DNA of 64,000 bases from Sebastes aleutianus (lineage: Eukaryota > Chordata > Actinopteri > Perciformes > Sebastidae). Of the stretch, positions 46,801 through 60,929 are shown one piece after another. The DNA lies in contig CAKAKS010000004.1 of assembly GCA_916700875.1 (NCBI GenBank), positions 16,789,444-16,853,443 on the forward strand, written 5' to 3'. Both the position numbers and the translations under genes were made by a program. The notes under the pieces were generated by a model, which saw only the letters and a program-made list of their open reading frames with translations, searched no databases and was not told where the DNA came from. Numbering within the stretch: position 1 is the first letter of the stretch; every line of letters starts with the position of its first letter.

Positions 46801-48633
46801 GTAAAATTGACACTGACTAAAGTGACATCACTTGAGGCAATTTATTAGACTTCACGCTGCTCGTGGAGTCACAAAAGCTTTATACAACTTTTTTTTTTCT
46901 TCACATCAGCAGTCCCCAACACCTGTAAACCAAAATTGATGTGTAAACTTCACAAGTTTTACATTAGAATAATTAAATTGAATCAAACTATTTGGTAACT
47001 TTTGACATAACTATTTTAAGTTAAAACTTTTTAAGGTGAAACAGCTGAATTACAGATTTTGGATGTACCATGTCATGTCATGTCACATTGAAAGATACTC
47101 AATTTCCACTTTAATCCTTCCCTCATATGGAGTTGCTGTTCTGTGTTAGGTCATCATCCATCCATATCCAAAACTTAATGCATCCATATGTTCATGTGGA
47201 TGTGTTAGCGTGCTAATTCAATCTATCTCTGTATCAGTTTGCCCTCCTGTTTCACAGACCTAATTGACTTCAGATATCCGTCTAAAACAAGCTTTCTTAC
47301 AACATTTAACATACACACAAACACGATACAATCGCTCGCACCCCCCACCACGTGTACTACTGCTAAGTGTGAGCAGGATTTGTCTAATTAGCCTGTTTGC
47401 AGGCTTGGAGCATCACTTTTAATGAGGTATCAGGTCCTCAAGGTCATTTCCGTTTTTTCCAGCTTGTGTGTACGTCTTTGTGTGCGTGCGAGTGTGTGTT
47501 TTCTCTTCCCCTCTGTTTGTTTGTGTTCTCTTTTTTAATTGAAAAATGTTGACTCAGGTTGTCTCCATCTGTTAAGTGAGGAGCAGCATGACCGCAAATA
47601 ATTATGACCTTTGCAGTCTGTCTTCTCCCAGAATGCAGTTCTGTCATGGAGAGCGCTGCTTGTGAAGAAAAAAAAAAAAAAAAGTGTTGTTGCACTTTCT
47701 TTATGAATACAAATACATTACCTGAGGATATTTGCTACTGTGCGATCATTTAGAGAATTGACTCTGAATGTGTAAAGACTCATTTCTTCTCCTTCCATCG
47801 TCATCCTACCACATGTCTATCTGTAATTCATATTTGCTTCACTCTCTTTTTCCATTTCTAGCCGCAGGGGTCAAAGATAACGCACTCGGTTGACGTTAGT
47901 CAACAATAGCTTTTTGGTCATGGCTCACGACGTCCACACTTTACCTCTACAGACAAGGGTCGTCAATTTTATTGTTTAAAAGTCATTCTGCCTAACATTT
48001 ATTGACTCCATTTTCTTTCATTTCTTGACCTAACTACCCGTTCAGTTCTCGTCTCCTTCGCACTCGATGGCTTCAGTGCATATGTATTCACCACGCAAGA
48101 CCTCTCTCATTTCCAGCGCTCCCTTCATCGGCGTCTCATTCTTCACGGACAGTTCTATTTCTGTAATGGTGCATGGTCAACCATTATCTCTCTATCACAC
48201 ATTTGTCTGTGTAAGGCATTTGCTCATATACAGATGGAGCTTTTCACCTTGGTGTCACCTAGACGTGCATTGTCCAGAGCATTTTTACCTGTCTGAAACC
48301 CCAAACCAGAGACGGTTCAGACAGGAGACGGTGCACTGAAGGAGAGTAGCCGCATTGTCCTGAGTCTATTACCTCCAATGGGAGCAGTGAGCGTGAACGC
48401 AGATTATGACTGATTCTTTCCGGCCATTGTCACCAAAGACATAAATGGCATTTTTCAGAAGGTCAAATCAGGAGAAATTTAAACTTTGTCCGAGACCTTT
48501 CTCTGTTTCAGCTACACACTCTCACGAGATCTAACAACTAACGTTCCCGAACACCCTAGCTAACTAATTCTCATAATGCTAAATATGGTTAGCTGTGTAA
48601 ATATCTAATGTTACCAAAAAAGAAATATATAAA
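46801..48633. other. Non-coding desert
   Basis: Short poly-T near 46890 and poly-A near 47668-47683. Complex stretches at 47150-47300 and 47860-48360. The 90-codon frame at 48067-48339 has no recognisable domain. Confidence 0.4.
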
Positions 48634-49072
48634 TTAGGACTGTCAAAGGTAATGCCATAATGACAAATTTGTTTTAATGTCACTAATATATTTAATACAT
48701 TTACGCAACTTGCGATTTTTAGGTTGTAGCCAGAGGGAAGATACTGGCCTCATATGAAACTCGAAAACCTGAGGAATCTATTGGTAATGTTGCTCCAAAT
48801 TTACGCAAAATTTGGGCGAGGAAAAAACTGGCATGGCCATTTTCAAAGGCGTCCCTTGAAGAAGGAGTGTCCCCTTTACAGACATGCTCACTTTATGATA
48901 ATCACATGCAGTTTGGGGCAAGTCATAGTCAAGTCAGCACACTGACACACTGACACTTGATAAATTTCCCTTTAAAGTACATTTTGAAGAGATAAAAAAA
49001 TGTGTGATTATTTGCGATCAATCGCGATTAACTATGGACAATCACGTGATTAATCACAATTAAATATTTTAC
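48634..49072 (+). mobile_element. hAT-like non-autonomous element
   Basis: It starts TTAGGACTGTCAAAGGTAAT and ends with TGCGATCAATCGCGATTAAC and CACGTGATTAATCACAATTA, the familiar pattern of fish hAT derivatives. The interior shares CATATGAAACTCGAAAACCT and AACTGGCATGGCCATTTTC with 19838-20325. Confidence 0.65.
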
Positions 49073-50199
49073 GGGAGGCCAACACGCCATTACCACGCCC
49101 ATTTAGGAGACAGGAAGTGTACTTCAGACCATTGGCGGAGCTTGTAATGCATCATCTTTGTTATAGAGCATCAAGGATTGGCTTACAGAGCTAGCACAGC
49201 TAGCCAAGCTAAACCACCACCCACATAAATAGCTGTGATTCAACGGGGAGGAAGCGTGCCCACAGTGGAAATGATAACAGTGGAACTGGTCTAGGCCTAT
49301 ATAGCCAGGGGAGTGCTAGTGTCCCTCCTCTGTCAAAGTAAAAACAGTGAGGTGCTAAACACCTTCCATCCCAGCAGTGGCGGGGGGCTCACAATGCCAT
49401 TAGAAAAAGTGTGGAGAAACACTTGGAGTGTCAATTCCTCAGGCTGGTTATACTGCAGGTCTCTGTGTGTCCGGGGATGCCATCGTCACACCAGTAGGAC
49501 AGAGAGACAGGGGGGTGGGTGTTCTAGGAGTTATATATTGAGGATCAAGGAGAGACGGGGGGATGTGAGGGATGTACTCTGCTACCGTATATGTGGTCTG
49601 ACCCCAGCTATTTAACTACTTACCGGCAGGCGCGGTGTCGGGAAGAGCCCACCAACACAAACAGGAGAGGCTGGAACATGGTGCTAATGACTGTGCATGC
49701 ATTAACATACTCACAGACGCATGTGCACGCAATGACAGCAACATACACTACTGCAGCCAGAGTCGCAAGTGATAGCAAAGAAAAGTAGACCGGGCCTTGA
49801 TGGGTTAAATGGCCTTGTCCCCCCTGTGTTGAGGGGGAATGTGCTCCTGTGCTGTGAGCGATCGCTTCCTCTCTCTGGGGCTCCAGCATGGGGCCAGACT
49901 GGTGGCTGTTAGCTGGAGATGGATGACTTCTCATCCTGCCTCTTCCGACAAGTAGAGAGCACGGGCAGAAAACAACACGGTAAACCTGAACATGCAGCTA
50001 GGAGTAGCACCTTTGTTTATACAGTGGACAGTGCACTCTGCTGTAGGATTTTTGTGGAGGAAAAAAAAATGAAAAATGACAAGTGAATAAGCTTCAAGAT
50101 AGATACTGTATTACCTAAGATAACATATGGCATTGCTTTATTACAATCTCATCACATGGAGGACAACCGGGGTTGTTTTTATTTCCGTGTATTAGTAAA
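49073..50199. other. Non-coding, GC-moderate
   Basis: No supported gene. The 100-codon frame at 49313-49615 and the overlapping minus frame at 49620-49934 lack domains. Confidence 0.35.
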
Positions 50200-50930
50200 G
50201 GTGGGAGATATAGGTCACATTTTCTATCAAGGTATATGTAATTTGGTACTCTGATATCAATATACTGATGTTGTTACAAGGTAAATTTGTGAAATTAGAT
50301 TAAATAACCAGATGAGAATGTGTGTTTGCTAATGCAGAGAATCAAATACCTGATAAGTTACTTCATCATTTTGATGCAAGAATCCTGATTATTGATTTGC
50401 AACAATGCAAGCAATGGCCTAACACGCCTTCAAGCTGTCACCTTTCATTCAAAATTCAAAGTACCGTAGAGAAAGTAACGTGCTAGAACTATTTGATCTG
50501 TAATCATCTGTTTCAAATTAAAATCCTGAGTGTTTAAGCGCAACAGGCCTAGTAGCCTGACGCTATTGTTGTTTTCTTTTCTGAGTAATCTATCGAGTCA
50601 TGTTGAAATCGTGACACGAAACCATTTGAGAAGTAGTGTGAGGAAGCATTTTGGATTTGATACCACAGATGGAAACAATTATGGATAAACGTAAGGGTGT
50701 TTGCTGACTTAAAAAAAGTGCACCAGCCTTTCAGTAATGTCGGCTCGTCTGTGGTGAGGCAGCGGAGGGACGTGAATGAACGTTAATTCTACAACAAGGT
50801 TTCAAATCAGGCTACGGGGGTTATGTTCAAAGTCAACATATGGATGTTACATTATCATAAATTTAATAGTCGATACCAATACTAGGTAAATTCCACAATT
50901 CTCGATAACCAATTGGATACCACAGTAAAA
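50200..50930. repeat. Possible GATAT-rich hAT-like fragments
   Basis: Two short stretches (about 50200-50290 and 50860-50930) contain TCTGATATCAATATACTG and CGATACCAATACTAGG motifs like other GATA-rich elements in the window. They are fragmentary. Confidence 0.3.
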
Positions 50931-53249
50931 AACAAAAACAAAACAATAAATCCCATGTACTTGAACATACACTCCTTTATTACCGTTTGCATACTGTTTT
51001 CTGCGAATTTATTATTAATACCTGATGATCCGCCTTAAGTTCCCCGCCAAAACAAAATTTTACAAGATTATATTTGAATACATCACGAGAACGTTTTTAC
51101 ATTTTTACTGAATAGAGCTTGAATGCACCATAATGTAACTCAATGCAACCTCGGTACGTTAACTCTTAGCTCATCTGTTTAGTCAAGCAGGACTGTCCTA
51201 CCTACCTGACCATCTACCTCGTTGTAAACCTGCAAAATCTCTTGACGGTTGACAAATTTCCATTGTGTATGTATTGTGATATGCCGCATTTATTATGTTG
51301 ACTGTACAGTACCCCATTGACTGATTACAACCTAAGAAATAAAGCTCAAACACAGTCCAGGACTACCGGAGGCCAAGCAACCGAACCCGTTCCGAACAGG
51401 CACGTTTTGAACGGGACACTGCAGCCCAAAAATTTAAAAAAGAAGGAAAAACTTTCTGCTCGGTCCATGTGTGTGACCACATGAGTTACTGCACTTCATC
51501 TTCACTCTACATGGTCCAAGAATGGAGGTCACCCTCAAAGCCCAGTACAAAGAGCGGACTGATCCTGCGGTGTTGACTTTAACATAATGTCCCGCCTCCC
51601 CTCCGCAGTGTTCAGAGAAGCCTGAACAATGTATCTAAAGTGAAGTTCTCCCAGCAGGTGGAGGTTCAAACGGGTCCCAGACCAGAGGCACCTCGGGAGG
51701 GATCGGATGGCTGCTGCCTTAAGGCCTGGCCAAAGTTTGACCCGCACTAAAAAACAGGCCTGTTCCAGACCATTGCTGCTCTCCCCCTGCTAAAACAACA
51801 CCAGGGAAAGTGTGCGTCAATACGGGTATGGGTTCGGGTGTAAATGATGTGTGTGTGAGCGGCTGTGAGTGGTGAAAGAAGGGCATGTAAAGGTGTATAT
51901 GCACCTGAAAACACTGACCCAGACTTGGGTAAACACACAAATGACCACCTCATGGGTTTCCTGCTTTGAACTCGTGTGACGTGCAGCTGAATGTGTCAGT
52001 GCACGAACATATGACCCGTGTGTGTGTGAAGCTTTCTTCATGGGAGGTCAAATATGTTATAGATCTACATAAAAACATGATGTTAAAGTTGTCTTATACC
52101 GAGTACTCTTAAAGTTGATCATACTGAAATCGATACACAAGTTATGTAAACTTCCATGAGAACTTTATAAGTTTAGTTTAGGATGCACATCTTTATGCTT
52201 TTATTCTTACATTTAGGCTTAACAAAAAGAACTATAAAGATCTGCAAATAGGTCAGATATGCGATAGGGCTGGGACTACTGAACATCTGAACGGCCGTTG
52301 ATGGCCACCAGCTGCTAGGCCCCGCCCTTTGGTCAGTGACTGATGGGCCAAACTTGACCTTCTCTCTGAGCTGCAAGGGGTACGGGGCCGGGGGAGTGAA
52401 AACATCCTCTCGGAGTGATGGCTGTTTCAGGGGCTGGAGACATGAGAAACATGGCCTGCCAGTCACGCACTCTCTGTGCTATCAAAAAGGAGCCAGCAGT
52501 GGCATGCCAGACATGTCACCCATGCGCCAGGCAGGCTTCGCAGGCCAAGCTGAGCCAGCAGGATACCGCTGGTCAACTAACTTTACCAGATAGAGAGGGG
52601 TTATGTTTACAAAGAGCGAGGTAGTGTGCAATGTAAGGTTTTAAAAATTCTGAATTAAAAATTGCAATACTACACACAGTATGTATGCACTGTAGCTGAG
52701 CAGGCTGCAGAAATTGAGACTGCTCTACTGCGGATTCGGCTTTTTGGATTTTATCCAAGATTCAGCAAGACATCTGCTCTATTGACAGAAATGCCTGACG
52801 ACTGACAAAAAGAGAAAACATGCATACTGTACGTCTATGTGCATGTAGTGTGTAGACACAGGAATGGTCCTAAGATCATATCATTAGCACATTATAACTA
52901 TATGAGATATGACTTTCAGTACATGTAAATACATTTTTGATAGTGTGATTAAGCAATTGTTTAGAAAGCAAATAAAAAGGATTATATGTGTTTTAGTTCT
53001 TAGTAGACAAAGCAAAAAACAACCTAATGTGCTCACAAAGGAGATCAGTGGCTGGCCATTCTTTACTATGGAGCTAGTAATGACACACAAATACAAAAAA
53101 AAACACCCTTACACATTAAATAATGACAAATTTAACTAAAAATATTGTTCTCAATGCATGGATTTCTACTGACAATCCAATGTCTACAATATTCTGTGAT
53201 TTTAGGAAACACGTGAAAAAAGAAAGGCAGAGGGAAAGGGGGAGACAAC
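50931..53249. other. Non-coding desert
   Basis: No supported gene. Positions 51480-51780 and 52300-52620 are GC-richer and contain several overlapping short frames without domains. The rest is AT-rich. Confidence 0.4.
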
Positions 53250-53420
53250 AGTGAAAGTGCCTTTGATTGTAATTGACAAAAAGCCCATTTCAGGGATATG
53301 GGGGTGGGTTATACGTGGGTAGGATGTTTGATTTGCTGTTGATTTGTCCCGCAATTTAAATCAGCAACATGAACCCTAAAAAGGCATCTAGAGGTGATTT
53401 TGTATTTTCCTTTTTGTGAG
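53250..53420. promoter_or_regulatory. Candidate conserved non-coding element
   Basis: Complex, with CTTTGATTGTAATTGACAAA and CCGCAATTTAAATCAGC. Weak support. Confidence 0.25.
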
Positions 53421-55166
53421 CCTGAGACAGAACGAACAGATCTAAAACTGTTTTTTTTGTCTGCAATTCTAACTTTATATTTAGTTATAGCGATTTATAG
53501 CACGATTGCATGTACAATGCATGGGATCCAATGATGATTACAGGGAGTTATGCAGTCTAAGCCCAGTCCAACAAGTCTTAAGGCGCTCAGTTGATCAAAT
53601 TACGACTGTGGTTGCAGGAAAAGTGACATGTGTAAATGTCTCAGAGCTCTGGAGAGATTCCTCTCACTGTAGAAGCAGGTATGATGGAGCGAGCTGTGCG
53701 GCCCCACACTGAATGAAAGCAGCTATATGCGACTCGGGGATTGGGTTGAGTTAGCCACATATAATGTTAAAGGGGACATCTCCTGATAGTCATGCTTGAG
53801 AAACGGCATGAGAAAATGATGTGCACCCAGGTGGTCAAATGCTCTTTTTGTCTCTCAGCAGACAACCAGTGCTGCTTTTATTGCTGTTCATCACTTTAAA
53901 GGAGGACCCATGGCGGGTGTTTACGGTTCCTCGCTTCCCCCTCGGTTCTGCATGCTTCCATGCTCCCCTCGCCAAACGAGCGGGGGCTTTTGTTGTAGGA
54001 GGGGAAGTGAAAACTTGTAAGGGCTTATAGTATATGGTGTGAATATATGGTGTGTGAGTAATAAACCATACATCTATTCACGTCAAGCTACTTGGAGTCC
54101 ACACATGCCTCTCGTGAGGACTCCATATGGGCACCCAATTTAATTTATTCAATGACTAAAAAGAACAATTTATTTTATGCCATATTATATGTATATAATA
54201 GTGGTCATATTGGACACACAGGCTGAGACATATTGTTGCCAGTCATTAGGCCCAGATTAATACTTGCATAGATATACATAAAGCTCAACAGAATGGTATT
54301 CCTCCGAGTTGGCATCCATAAATTGTGGAGATATAGTGTCGCCAGATAGAAGGCATATGGCCATGGTAGGACACTGCTCCTTGTAATTGAGGAGCAGAGC
54401 AAGCAGTCCATAAAGATGCCAAGACATAGTTAAATATTTATGTAGATGAATGGAGTAATAAATAAATGGTTAAATGAATAATGGCTCGACTAACGTGATC
54501 GCAATAGATAAGTCATGTTTTATTCAGGACCTCGAAACCCGTTCGGAGAGAAGAAGAGGACGTTCTTCTAATGAGTCGTTTGTTTAAATTCCCTCTGAGT
54601 GAAAGTGAAGAGACGGTATTTTAACAAACGTGCATTTTCAATTAGCAGTTTAATAATGTTACACCCTCAATAAAGTTATACAGGGCTGCTGATTTCAGGT
54701 AATACTACGATGGTTTAAATCATCATGTAGTTTCTTAAAAAAAATAAAAATCCACTGCTAAATGTTGTAAAATCTGAGTTAATCAGCACAGCTCGGAGCT
54801 TCATATTGTAATATTAGTGTCCCTCTATCTAACAAAACCATTTCCTCCCTTTATAGACAGATGAAAGTCGCCCTGTGCTTTTCTTCTGTGGGGATATTGT
54901 ATGTCTCTGGACTCCCCACTGAGCTTGACCAGATTGCTGTTTAGGCATGCCCTCTACAGGCCAAAAGTGGAACTGAGAGTCCACAGGCGGAGTGGGAAAC
55001 TGTCCTCTAAGATCATCTTTACACAAATGACTATGAAGGGATATGAACAGAGGAACTATTAATCAAAAAAATACATTTGGTTATTCAGTCTTGACAATTA
55101 ATATTATTCAAACTTCTTTATTTGCAAATGCATTCAACAAAATCAGAAAATTGGTCAGTGTTGTTA
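53421..55166. other. Non-coding desert
   Basis: No gene or clear repeat is seen. AT-rich around 54120-54220 and 54400-54480. Confidence 0.4.
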
Positions 55167-55334
55167 GTTGGAAATTAACTTTTTTGTCCATCTGCCACTG
55201 TGGCTGGTGGATTCTAAAATCTAACAGCCACTCACTAGATTACCATTGTTTTTTTGGCTGGTGAGTGAAGCAAATTTAGCAGGAGCTTGCATATTTTACC
55301 AGCATTTGGCTGGTAGCTGGTGCTAATTTCCAAC
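55167..55334. mobile_element. Small MITE with 11-bp inverted ends
   Basis: GTTGGAAATTA at 55167-55177 is matched by its exact inverse TAATTTCCAAC at 55324-55334. The interior repeats TGGCTGGT or its complement four times. No clean target duplication was found. Confidence 0.65.
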
Positions 55335-57006
55335 CATGTGTTACTGCATCACGCTCAGAACCTCAGACATACTTCCCCGAGTGGACACGAGGGAAAAAAC
55401 TGTCAGCAGCAGAGACACGAGTCCCACTGTGAAGTCAGGACCACAGCAGACATGAAGCTGTCCACAGCATGCCATCGGGATTTCACTCTTTGTCCTTCAG
55501 ATTCTTCCCTCTTTTAGCCCCAAAAAAAATGTATTGGACTATTTCACAATCACTAATACAGTTTATCATAATCTAGTTGTCAAGAAATCCCAAAGATATC
55601 CATGTGAGTCACGGTAAAGGAAATATTTTTATGAATTTATTCTTGATTTTTCATCATCATTTTCATCATTTGATGTAAAAAAGATGTGTCATTCGGATTT
55701 CCAGTGAATTCAAGTTATTTGTAATTTTCCTGGTGACCCTCTTGATCTCCCTGGGGCCCTGGGGGTCCATAGACAGCCCACATTTTAACATTCCACTTTA
55801 AGAGCTACTTTAAATGTATAAAAAAAATATTAGCACAGATGCAAACATAGACTAACATATTTGCAAAGAGGCGGTATGACTTTCAAAAATCAGGAGGACA
55901 AATTAGGCGAAAAAAGGCGGAAGAAGAAAAGGAAGAAACTCAGCACGATTTCATGATTTGTCTGTAAAAACTGCGTGATATTTTGGTGGAAGAAATCATT
56001 TTCAGGGGGCATTGTTGTTTGTGCTCATGTGCTTGTTTGCCTGTGTGTTTATGAGTGTGTGTATTTGGCTGAGTGTGTATTTGTCTAGCCTTTGAAGGCT
56101 CTGCCTTCCCTAGTGTGTCTTTATTGTGGGGGGCAGCTGAGGCCCTGCCTGTAGCTCTGTCCAGCACCGAGACTCAGACACCAGCTGCATTCACCGTCAC
56201 AGACCTCCGTCGCCTTTTGATGTCCGAACTGCTGCCCAGCCCCTGACCACGGAGACACCGTGTATCCACCAACCATCTCCAGTAGAAAAAAAAAAAAGAA
56301 AAAAAAAGACAGAAACAACTCACTCCTATTTATATGTTTTTATTAACTAACGGGAGAGGAGAATTTGTTTGATATCTGCGGACAAAAAACAAGCTGTTCG
56401 GGTCTGGGCACTCTGGGGTGTCTGACTGATTGACTGCATGGGCAAAGTTCCCAGGGTCCGTCTTTGTGTCCAACTGCTTTTCAAACAGCCCCAGGCTTGA
56501 GAGAGTTTTGCCTCGGGCAGAAAAATGATAAATTAGAATTACATTTTACCAAATCAGAGTGTCTAGGTTTGGACTAGAAAGGTGCAAGAATGAAATGAGA
56601 TAGCCTTTTATCACGTGGAATCAAAGGGACAACGGTGTTGACGTGGATGTATCTGTCCTTTGGAAGAGTAACCATATGAATATGCAAAATAAAAATAACA
56701 GGGCTTCCTGCTGCTGTGTTGATGCAATTGATAGGACACTTTTGAATTTGATTTGGTTTGTACTTTACATTTTTGCACATTAGCATTGAGACGCACAACC
56801 TAAGACACTGAATTCTAGTTGCTCTTGATCATGTGCAGTTTGCCTAATGGGTGAAATTACCATTAATAATGTTGCACATTTAATTTCCACGTTATACACT
56901 TAAGCACAAAATGAATTAGATTCATACAGGAAACTCAAAATATTAGTCTGGACTGCAATTGCTCTCCACACACTGTTGTCATTGCAGTGCATTTTTCCAA
57001 GTTACT
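55335..57006. other. Non-coding desert
   Basis: TG-rich runs near 56025-56080 and a poly-A/G run near 56285-56308. No supported gene. Confidence 0.4.
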
Positions 57007-57346
57007 GTGCATTCCAATATCCATACTACCGTACTACTTAGTATGCCAGAAAAAAGTATGTCCCAATACATAGTATGTCAAATGCAGTATGCCAAAAAAT
57101 ACCAGGATGTCCTACTACATCCGGTCGCATTTTGCAGTATGCAAGCCAGCATGCTTTTCTGGTTATTCTGACCCACAATCCTCTGTGCAGCAGATATACG
57201 AGCAAGAGGGTCAAAGTTCAAGGTGCAATGTTACGACAAAGTAGTATGTCCCAATTGTATGCATACTGCATGCAACAGTACGTACTTTGTAAGGGCAGCT
57301 GCAATATGTAGTAAAAGTAAAAAGAAAAAGTATGCGATTTGGAACA
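57007..57346. mobile_element. Non-autonomous DNA element rich in AGTATG motifs
   Basis: The left end has ATTCCAATATCCATACTACC. The right end read inverted is GTTCCAAATCGCATACTTTT, an imperfect inverted repeat. The interior repeatedly contains AGTATGTC or AGTATGCC, a recognisable fish element pattern. Confidence 0.65.
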
Positions 57347-58585
57347 TAAGTAGCCTGAAAGTCAGAGAAGTGCTCAAATTTCTTGGGCATACTTGCTTCC
57401 AACTTTCTCTCCAGTACTTAGCTACTTAGAGTATAGACTGTCCTTCAAGACAGCAAGGTGAGTACAGAGCTGTCCAGCCTGTGATGAGTGGAGCAGAGGG
57501 GCCTGCATCGAGGATACGGCCTCTTAAGAGAAAGAGTAAAAGAAGGAAAAAAGAAAGTGAAAAAACATCATGCACTGATCCTGTTATCCTTTGTGCTTCC
57601 ATAACAGAGGTTTCAGAGACAACGTTTGCATCATAACCTCTCAGAAATCCACCAGGCATAATGACATTTCCTTCACAATGCCGCGTCGCATCGCAGACAG
57701 ATGACACAGACGTCCGTGTAAACCCCCGGATAGCGGCTCGCTTCACGATCGTTGTTAGCCTTAAAGCCCTTGCGCAAGCAACTCACAAATGCCTAATGGT
57801 CTTTATCATAAATATCAGCGCTGCAAAGGTTATAGTTAGATAGATATGTCCCCGTGCCCCATTTAGTTGCATAGCAGACACATCTGACTGATGCTGCTTC
57901 CACATAGGTGGAAGCACATTGATAGAGGAGGCTTAGAGCTAAATAACAAGTAGGTTACTCTCAGGGTAATCTTAATGCAGGTGAAATATCTGCTCTTGTG
58001 TAAAGGTTATCTCAATACATTGTTCTCTCAAATCTCAGCTACCTCCTCAGTTAAACTAATGGAAGACCTTGCCATTTTACAATAGCATGACTTAGAGGCA
58101 AACTTAGAAAAAGAGTCTGCATCAACACATAACCCTCACAAAGACTTTTCTCTTTTTAGCTGGAGGACTGCAGACAGACTAGAAAGACTATTTAAGTTTT
58201 GACTAATGGTTCACTCCACTGAATTATAATCACATGATAATATCTATTGACTATCATTGATTTGCTATTAGAGGACTAGTTTAACCTTGATTTATAGCAG
58301 CAGACCTGTCAAGTCCAAGGCCATAAAGGGATCATTGACAAGCAGCAATAGCCCTTCTTAACATGCCCCTAAGGTCCCCTTCAGCACCGGATCAATAGCT
58401 GACCTCTATAGCCATTATTTACTGGCAATAGCATTTCACCTTTTTCTGAAAATGATGTACAGTACGTGTCAGAGTGGAAAAGGGAGGCATTGTTCTGAGC
58501 TAATAGGCTTAAATAATCTGGAAGGAGGCTGAAAGGCAGGTTTAAAAATTGGATATATTTCCTATTTATCTTTGACTACATTTAT
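57347..58585. other. Non-coding desert
   Basis: No gene or mobile element is recognised. The 106-codon minus frame at 57426-57746 lacks a domain. Confidence 0.4.
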
Positions 58586-59052
58586 AGGGCTGTAGCTAAT
58601 GATTATTTTCATTTTCTTGATTGATCGTTTTGCCAATACAATATCAGAAAATTCAGACATCCGTCTGGTGGTTAAGACGCAGACTGTACTGTAATCGCAA
58701 CGTCCCAAAGTTCGATTCTGTCCTTTGTTTCATGTCATCTCTCTTCCCTTGTTTCCTATCATCTCTCTACTGTCTGCATTTCATTAAAGGTAAAAAAATG
58801 TCCAAAAATACAGTTGAAAAGTAAATAATGAATAAAAAGGTTTCATAAAATTGCAAAAAAACAAAAAATGCCCATCAAAATTTGACGTTTTTAAATTGCT
58901 AATTTTGTCTTACCAACAGTCCAAAATCCAGAGATATTACATTTACAAAGATATAAAACAGTGAAAAGCAAAAATCTTTACATTTAAGAAACGTGAAAGG
59001 TAACTCACATCATTACTTGATTATCTAAAAAGTTGCAGATTGTTTCAGCTCT
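58586..59052 (+). mobile_element. hAT-like MITE interrupted by a SINE
   Basis: The left end is GCTGTAGCTAATGATTATTT and the right end ATTGTTTCAGCTC. The layout matches the more intact copy at 61563-61897 (GCTAACAATTATTTTCATTG and GTTGCAGCT). Confidence 0.6.
58660..58800 (+). mobile_element. tRNA-derived SINE
   Basis: A pol III A-box-like stretch, TGGTGGTTAAGACGC (58666-58680), is followed by a B box, GTTCGATTC (58710-58718), at tRNA-like spacing. The tail is pyrimidine-rich (CATGTCATCTCTCTTCCC) and ends CATTAAAGG, as in a SINE family of percomorph fishes. It is not a functional tRNA gene, since no acceptor-stem pairing is evident. Confidence 0.72.
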
Positions 59053-59077
59053 TAACATTTATAGCTAAATTTAGGGG

Positions 59078-59175
59078 TTTTGCGATATACCGGTATTTAC
59101 GATAATCATGACATTTAAAACATTTAATATTGATATCATGTTAATAATACACATATGACAATATCGTGTAAACAA
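59078..59175 (+). mobile_element. Fragment of a GATATACCG-type hAT-like element
   Basis: TAGGGGTTTTGCGATATACC followed by GGTATTTACGATAATCATGA. The right end is not defined. Confidence 0.4.
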
Positions 59176-60929
59176 TCCAGCGCCTCTTAAATCATGCTTT
59201 TGTACAGTTATGGTTACAGACTCTGTATTCACCTACCTACACCCTCGTATATATTATGGGTTTATAACCTACACTGCAAACAACAGAATACACTTTTTGT
59301 CCTCCATATTATAAGCACATTTTAAGTAGGGATGTTGACAATAAACTTACTAAATGTTTCTTCCGTGCAAGGAATAGTGTCTTTTATTGTTATTATTATT
59401 TTTGTGTAAATATATTGTGCAAATATCAAAAGTTAGTAGTGGATTGAATGCTGAATTAAAAAAAAAAAAAAATCTATATGGTGTTAGTTAATAATGAAGG
59501 CGTCTGTGCAGTAGTTTACACACATGCTAGAGTATCTAAGTCAGTTGACTGCACTTGGTTATAAAAGCTGCAGTGGCTGCCCATTAAGGAGGACCTGGGG
59601 GGACAGAGTATCTCTCACCGAGTGACCTTTATTATGAAAAGAGCCTGTGGGTCATTGTATGTGACACATATGTATTAGGCTGATTAGGGCTGCGGCCCTG
59701 ACCGAGGTCCGCAGGTGTCCAGCAGCGTGACACCAGCCTCTCTCTCTGTCCGAATTAAGAGTAAATGACGGAGGCATGCATGTGACCTTTTAGTTAGAGG
59801 AGAAAACGACTTCACTTCACATCCAGTGTGAGGAAAGGCACATTATTTGGGTAGAGCACTGTTTTCTTTAAGACAGGAATGTCTGTTTTTTCATTGTTTT
59901 TTTACAAAGAACGCTTCTTAGATTGCACTTAATGGTAATGTTGATTTGATAATAATGCACGCTTCCAACTTTCCTAAAAAGTTGCACATACACATGACCG
60001 TGCACGAGCCCATGTCTGCATGCGGTGTGTGTCTGTCGGTCAAAAGAATCCACTCAGACAGGTGATGTGGGTGAGTAATCCATTAGAAGGATACAGAATC
60101 CCTTCCTCAGCAGTGCACAGTTTGAATGCACTCAGCAAGACCTTGACGGGCCCCAGAGCCAGCGGCCTGTCAAGCCAGGAGGCAGAGTGATGGAGAGCCC
60201 CCACCATGGTGCACTGGACCCTGGCTCTCACCCACGCACCGCCACTGAGGCCGCACACTCAGGGGCCTACGGTCACTGCAACACAATCCAGATGTACGCC
60301 GCTGTGCGTGTGGATGTGTGCAGGTATGCAATGCGCCGGGCGCACACGCACATGTTCTTCTCACTAAGGGTATGGGACTGTGCCAACAAAGGGTCAATGC
60401 AGATTAAGATATTTCCTGCCAGTCTCCTGTCTGTTTGTCTCAGGGGCTTAGGATATTTCCATTATTGCAGGAAAATTCACTCAAATCCCTAAACCTTGTC
60501 AGCCAATGACATGCAGTCCCAGAGGACATCGGGCTTTAACTCTGAGGGACATTAATGAAAAGGCAACCAGCTCCCTGAAGACACACCGCCAGCGCTGCAC
60601 CAGATAATGGCCGAGAGAGACTGAGAGCAGGGCTGCTTCTTACACGGGAAGTTGGAAATACCATCATTACTGTTGATCTGACATAAGCAAGCATGAAAAT
60701 TTCACAATGATAAACAATTTGTCTATGTGGACAGATTTCCTGACAGAAAACCAATGCCCTTCCTGTAGCGATTGGCAAAAACGATCACTAACGATTAAAC
60801 ATACAAGTTTGACCCAGCAAGATGTATCTGTATTTGTGCGATTTCCTGCCCCTTGTGCACATACAGTTACCTGCAACACCGCCTGTGTGTACATACCCGT
60901 GATATGTGATATACCTCCTGAATGTTCAG
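59176..60929. other. Non-coding desert
   Basis: No supported gene. Positions 60060-60360 are GC-richer, with overlapping frames on both strands and no domain. Confidence 0.4.

Noticed and set aside
58660..58730. Possible tRNA gene
   Set aside because: A and B boxes are present, but no acceptor or anticodon stem pairing is evident and the 3' part is a SINE tail.
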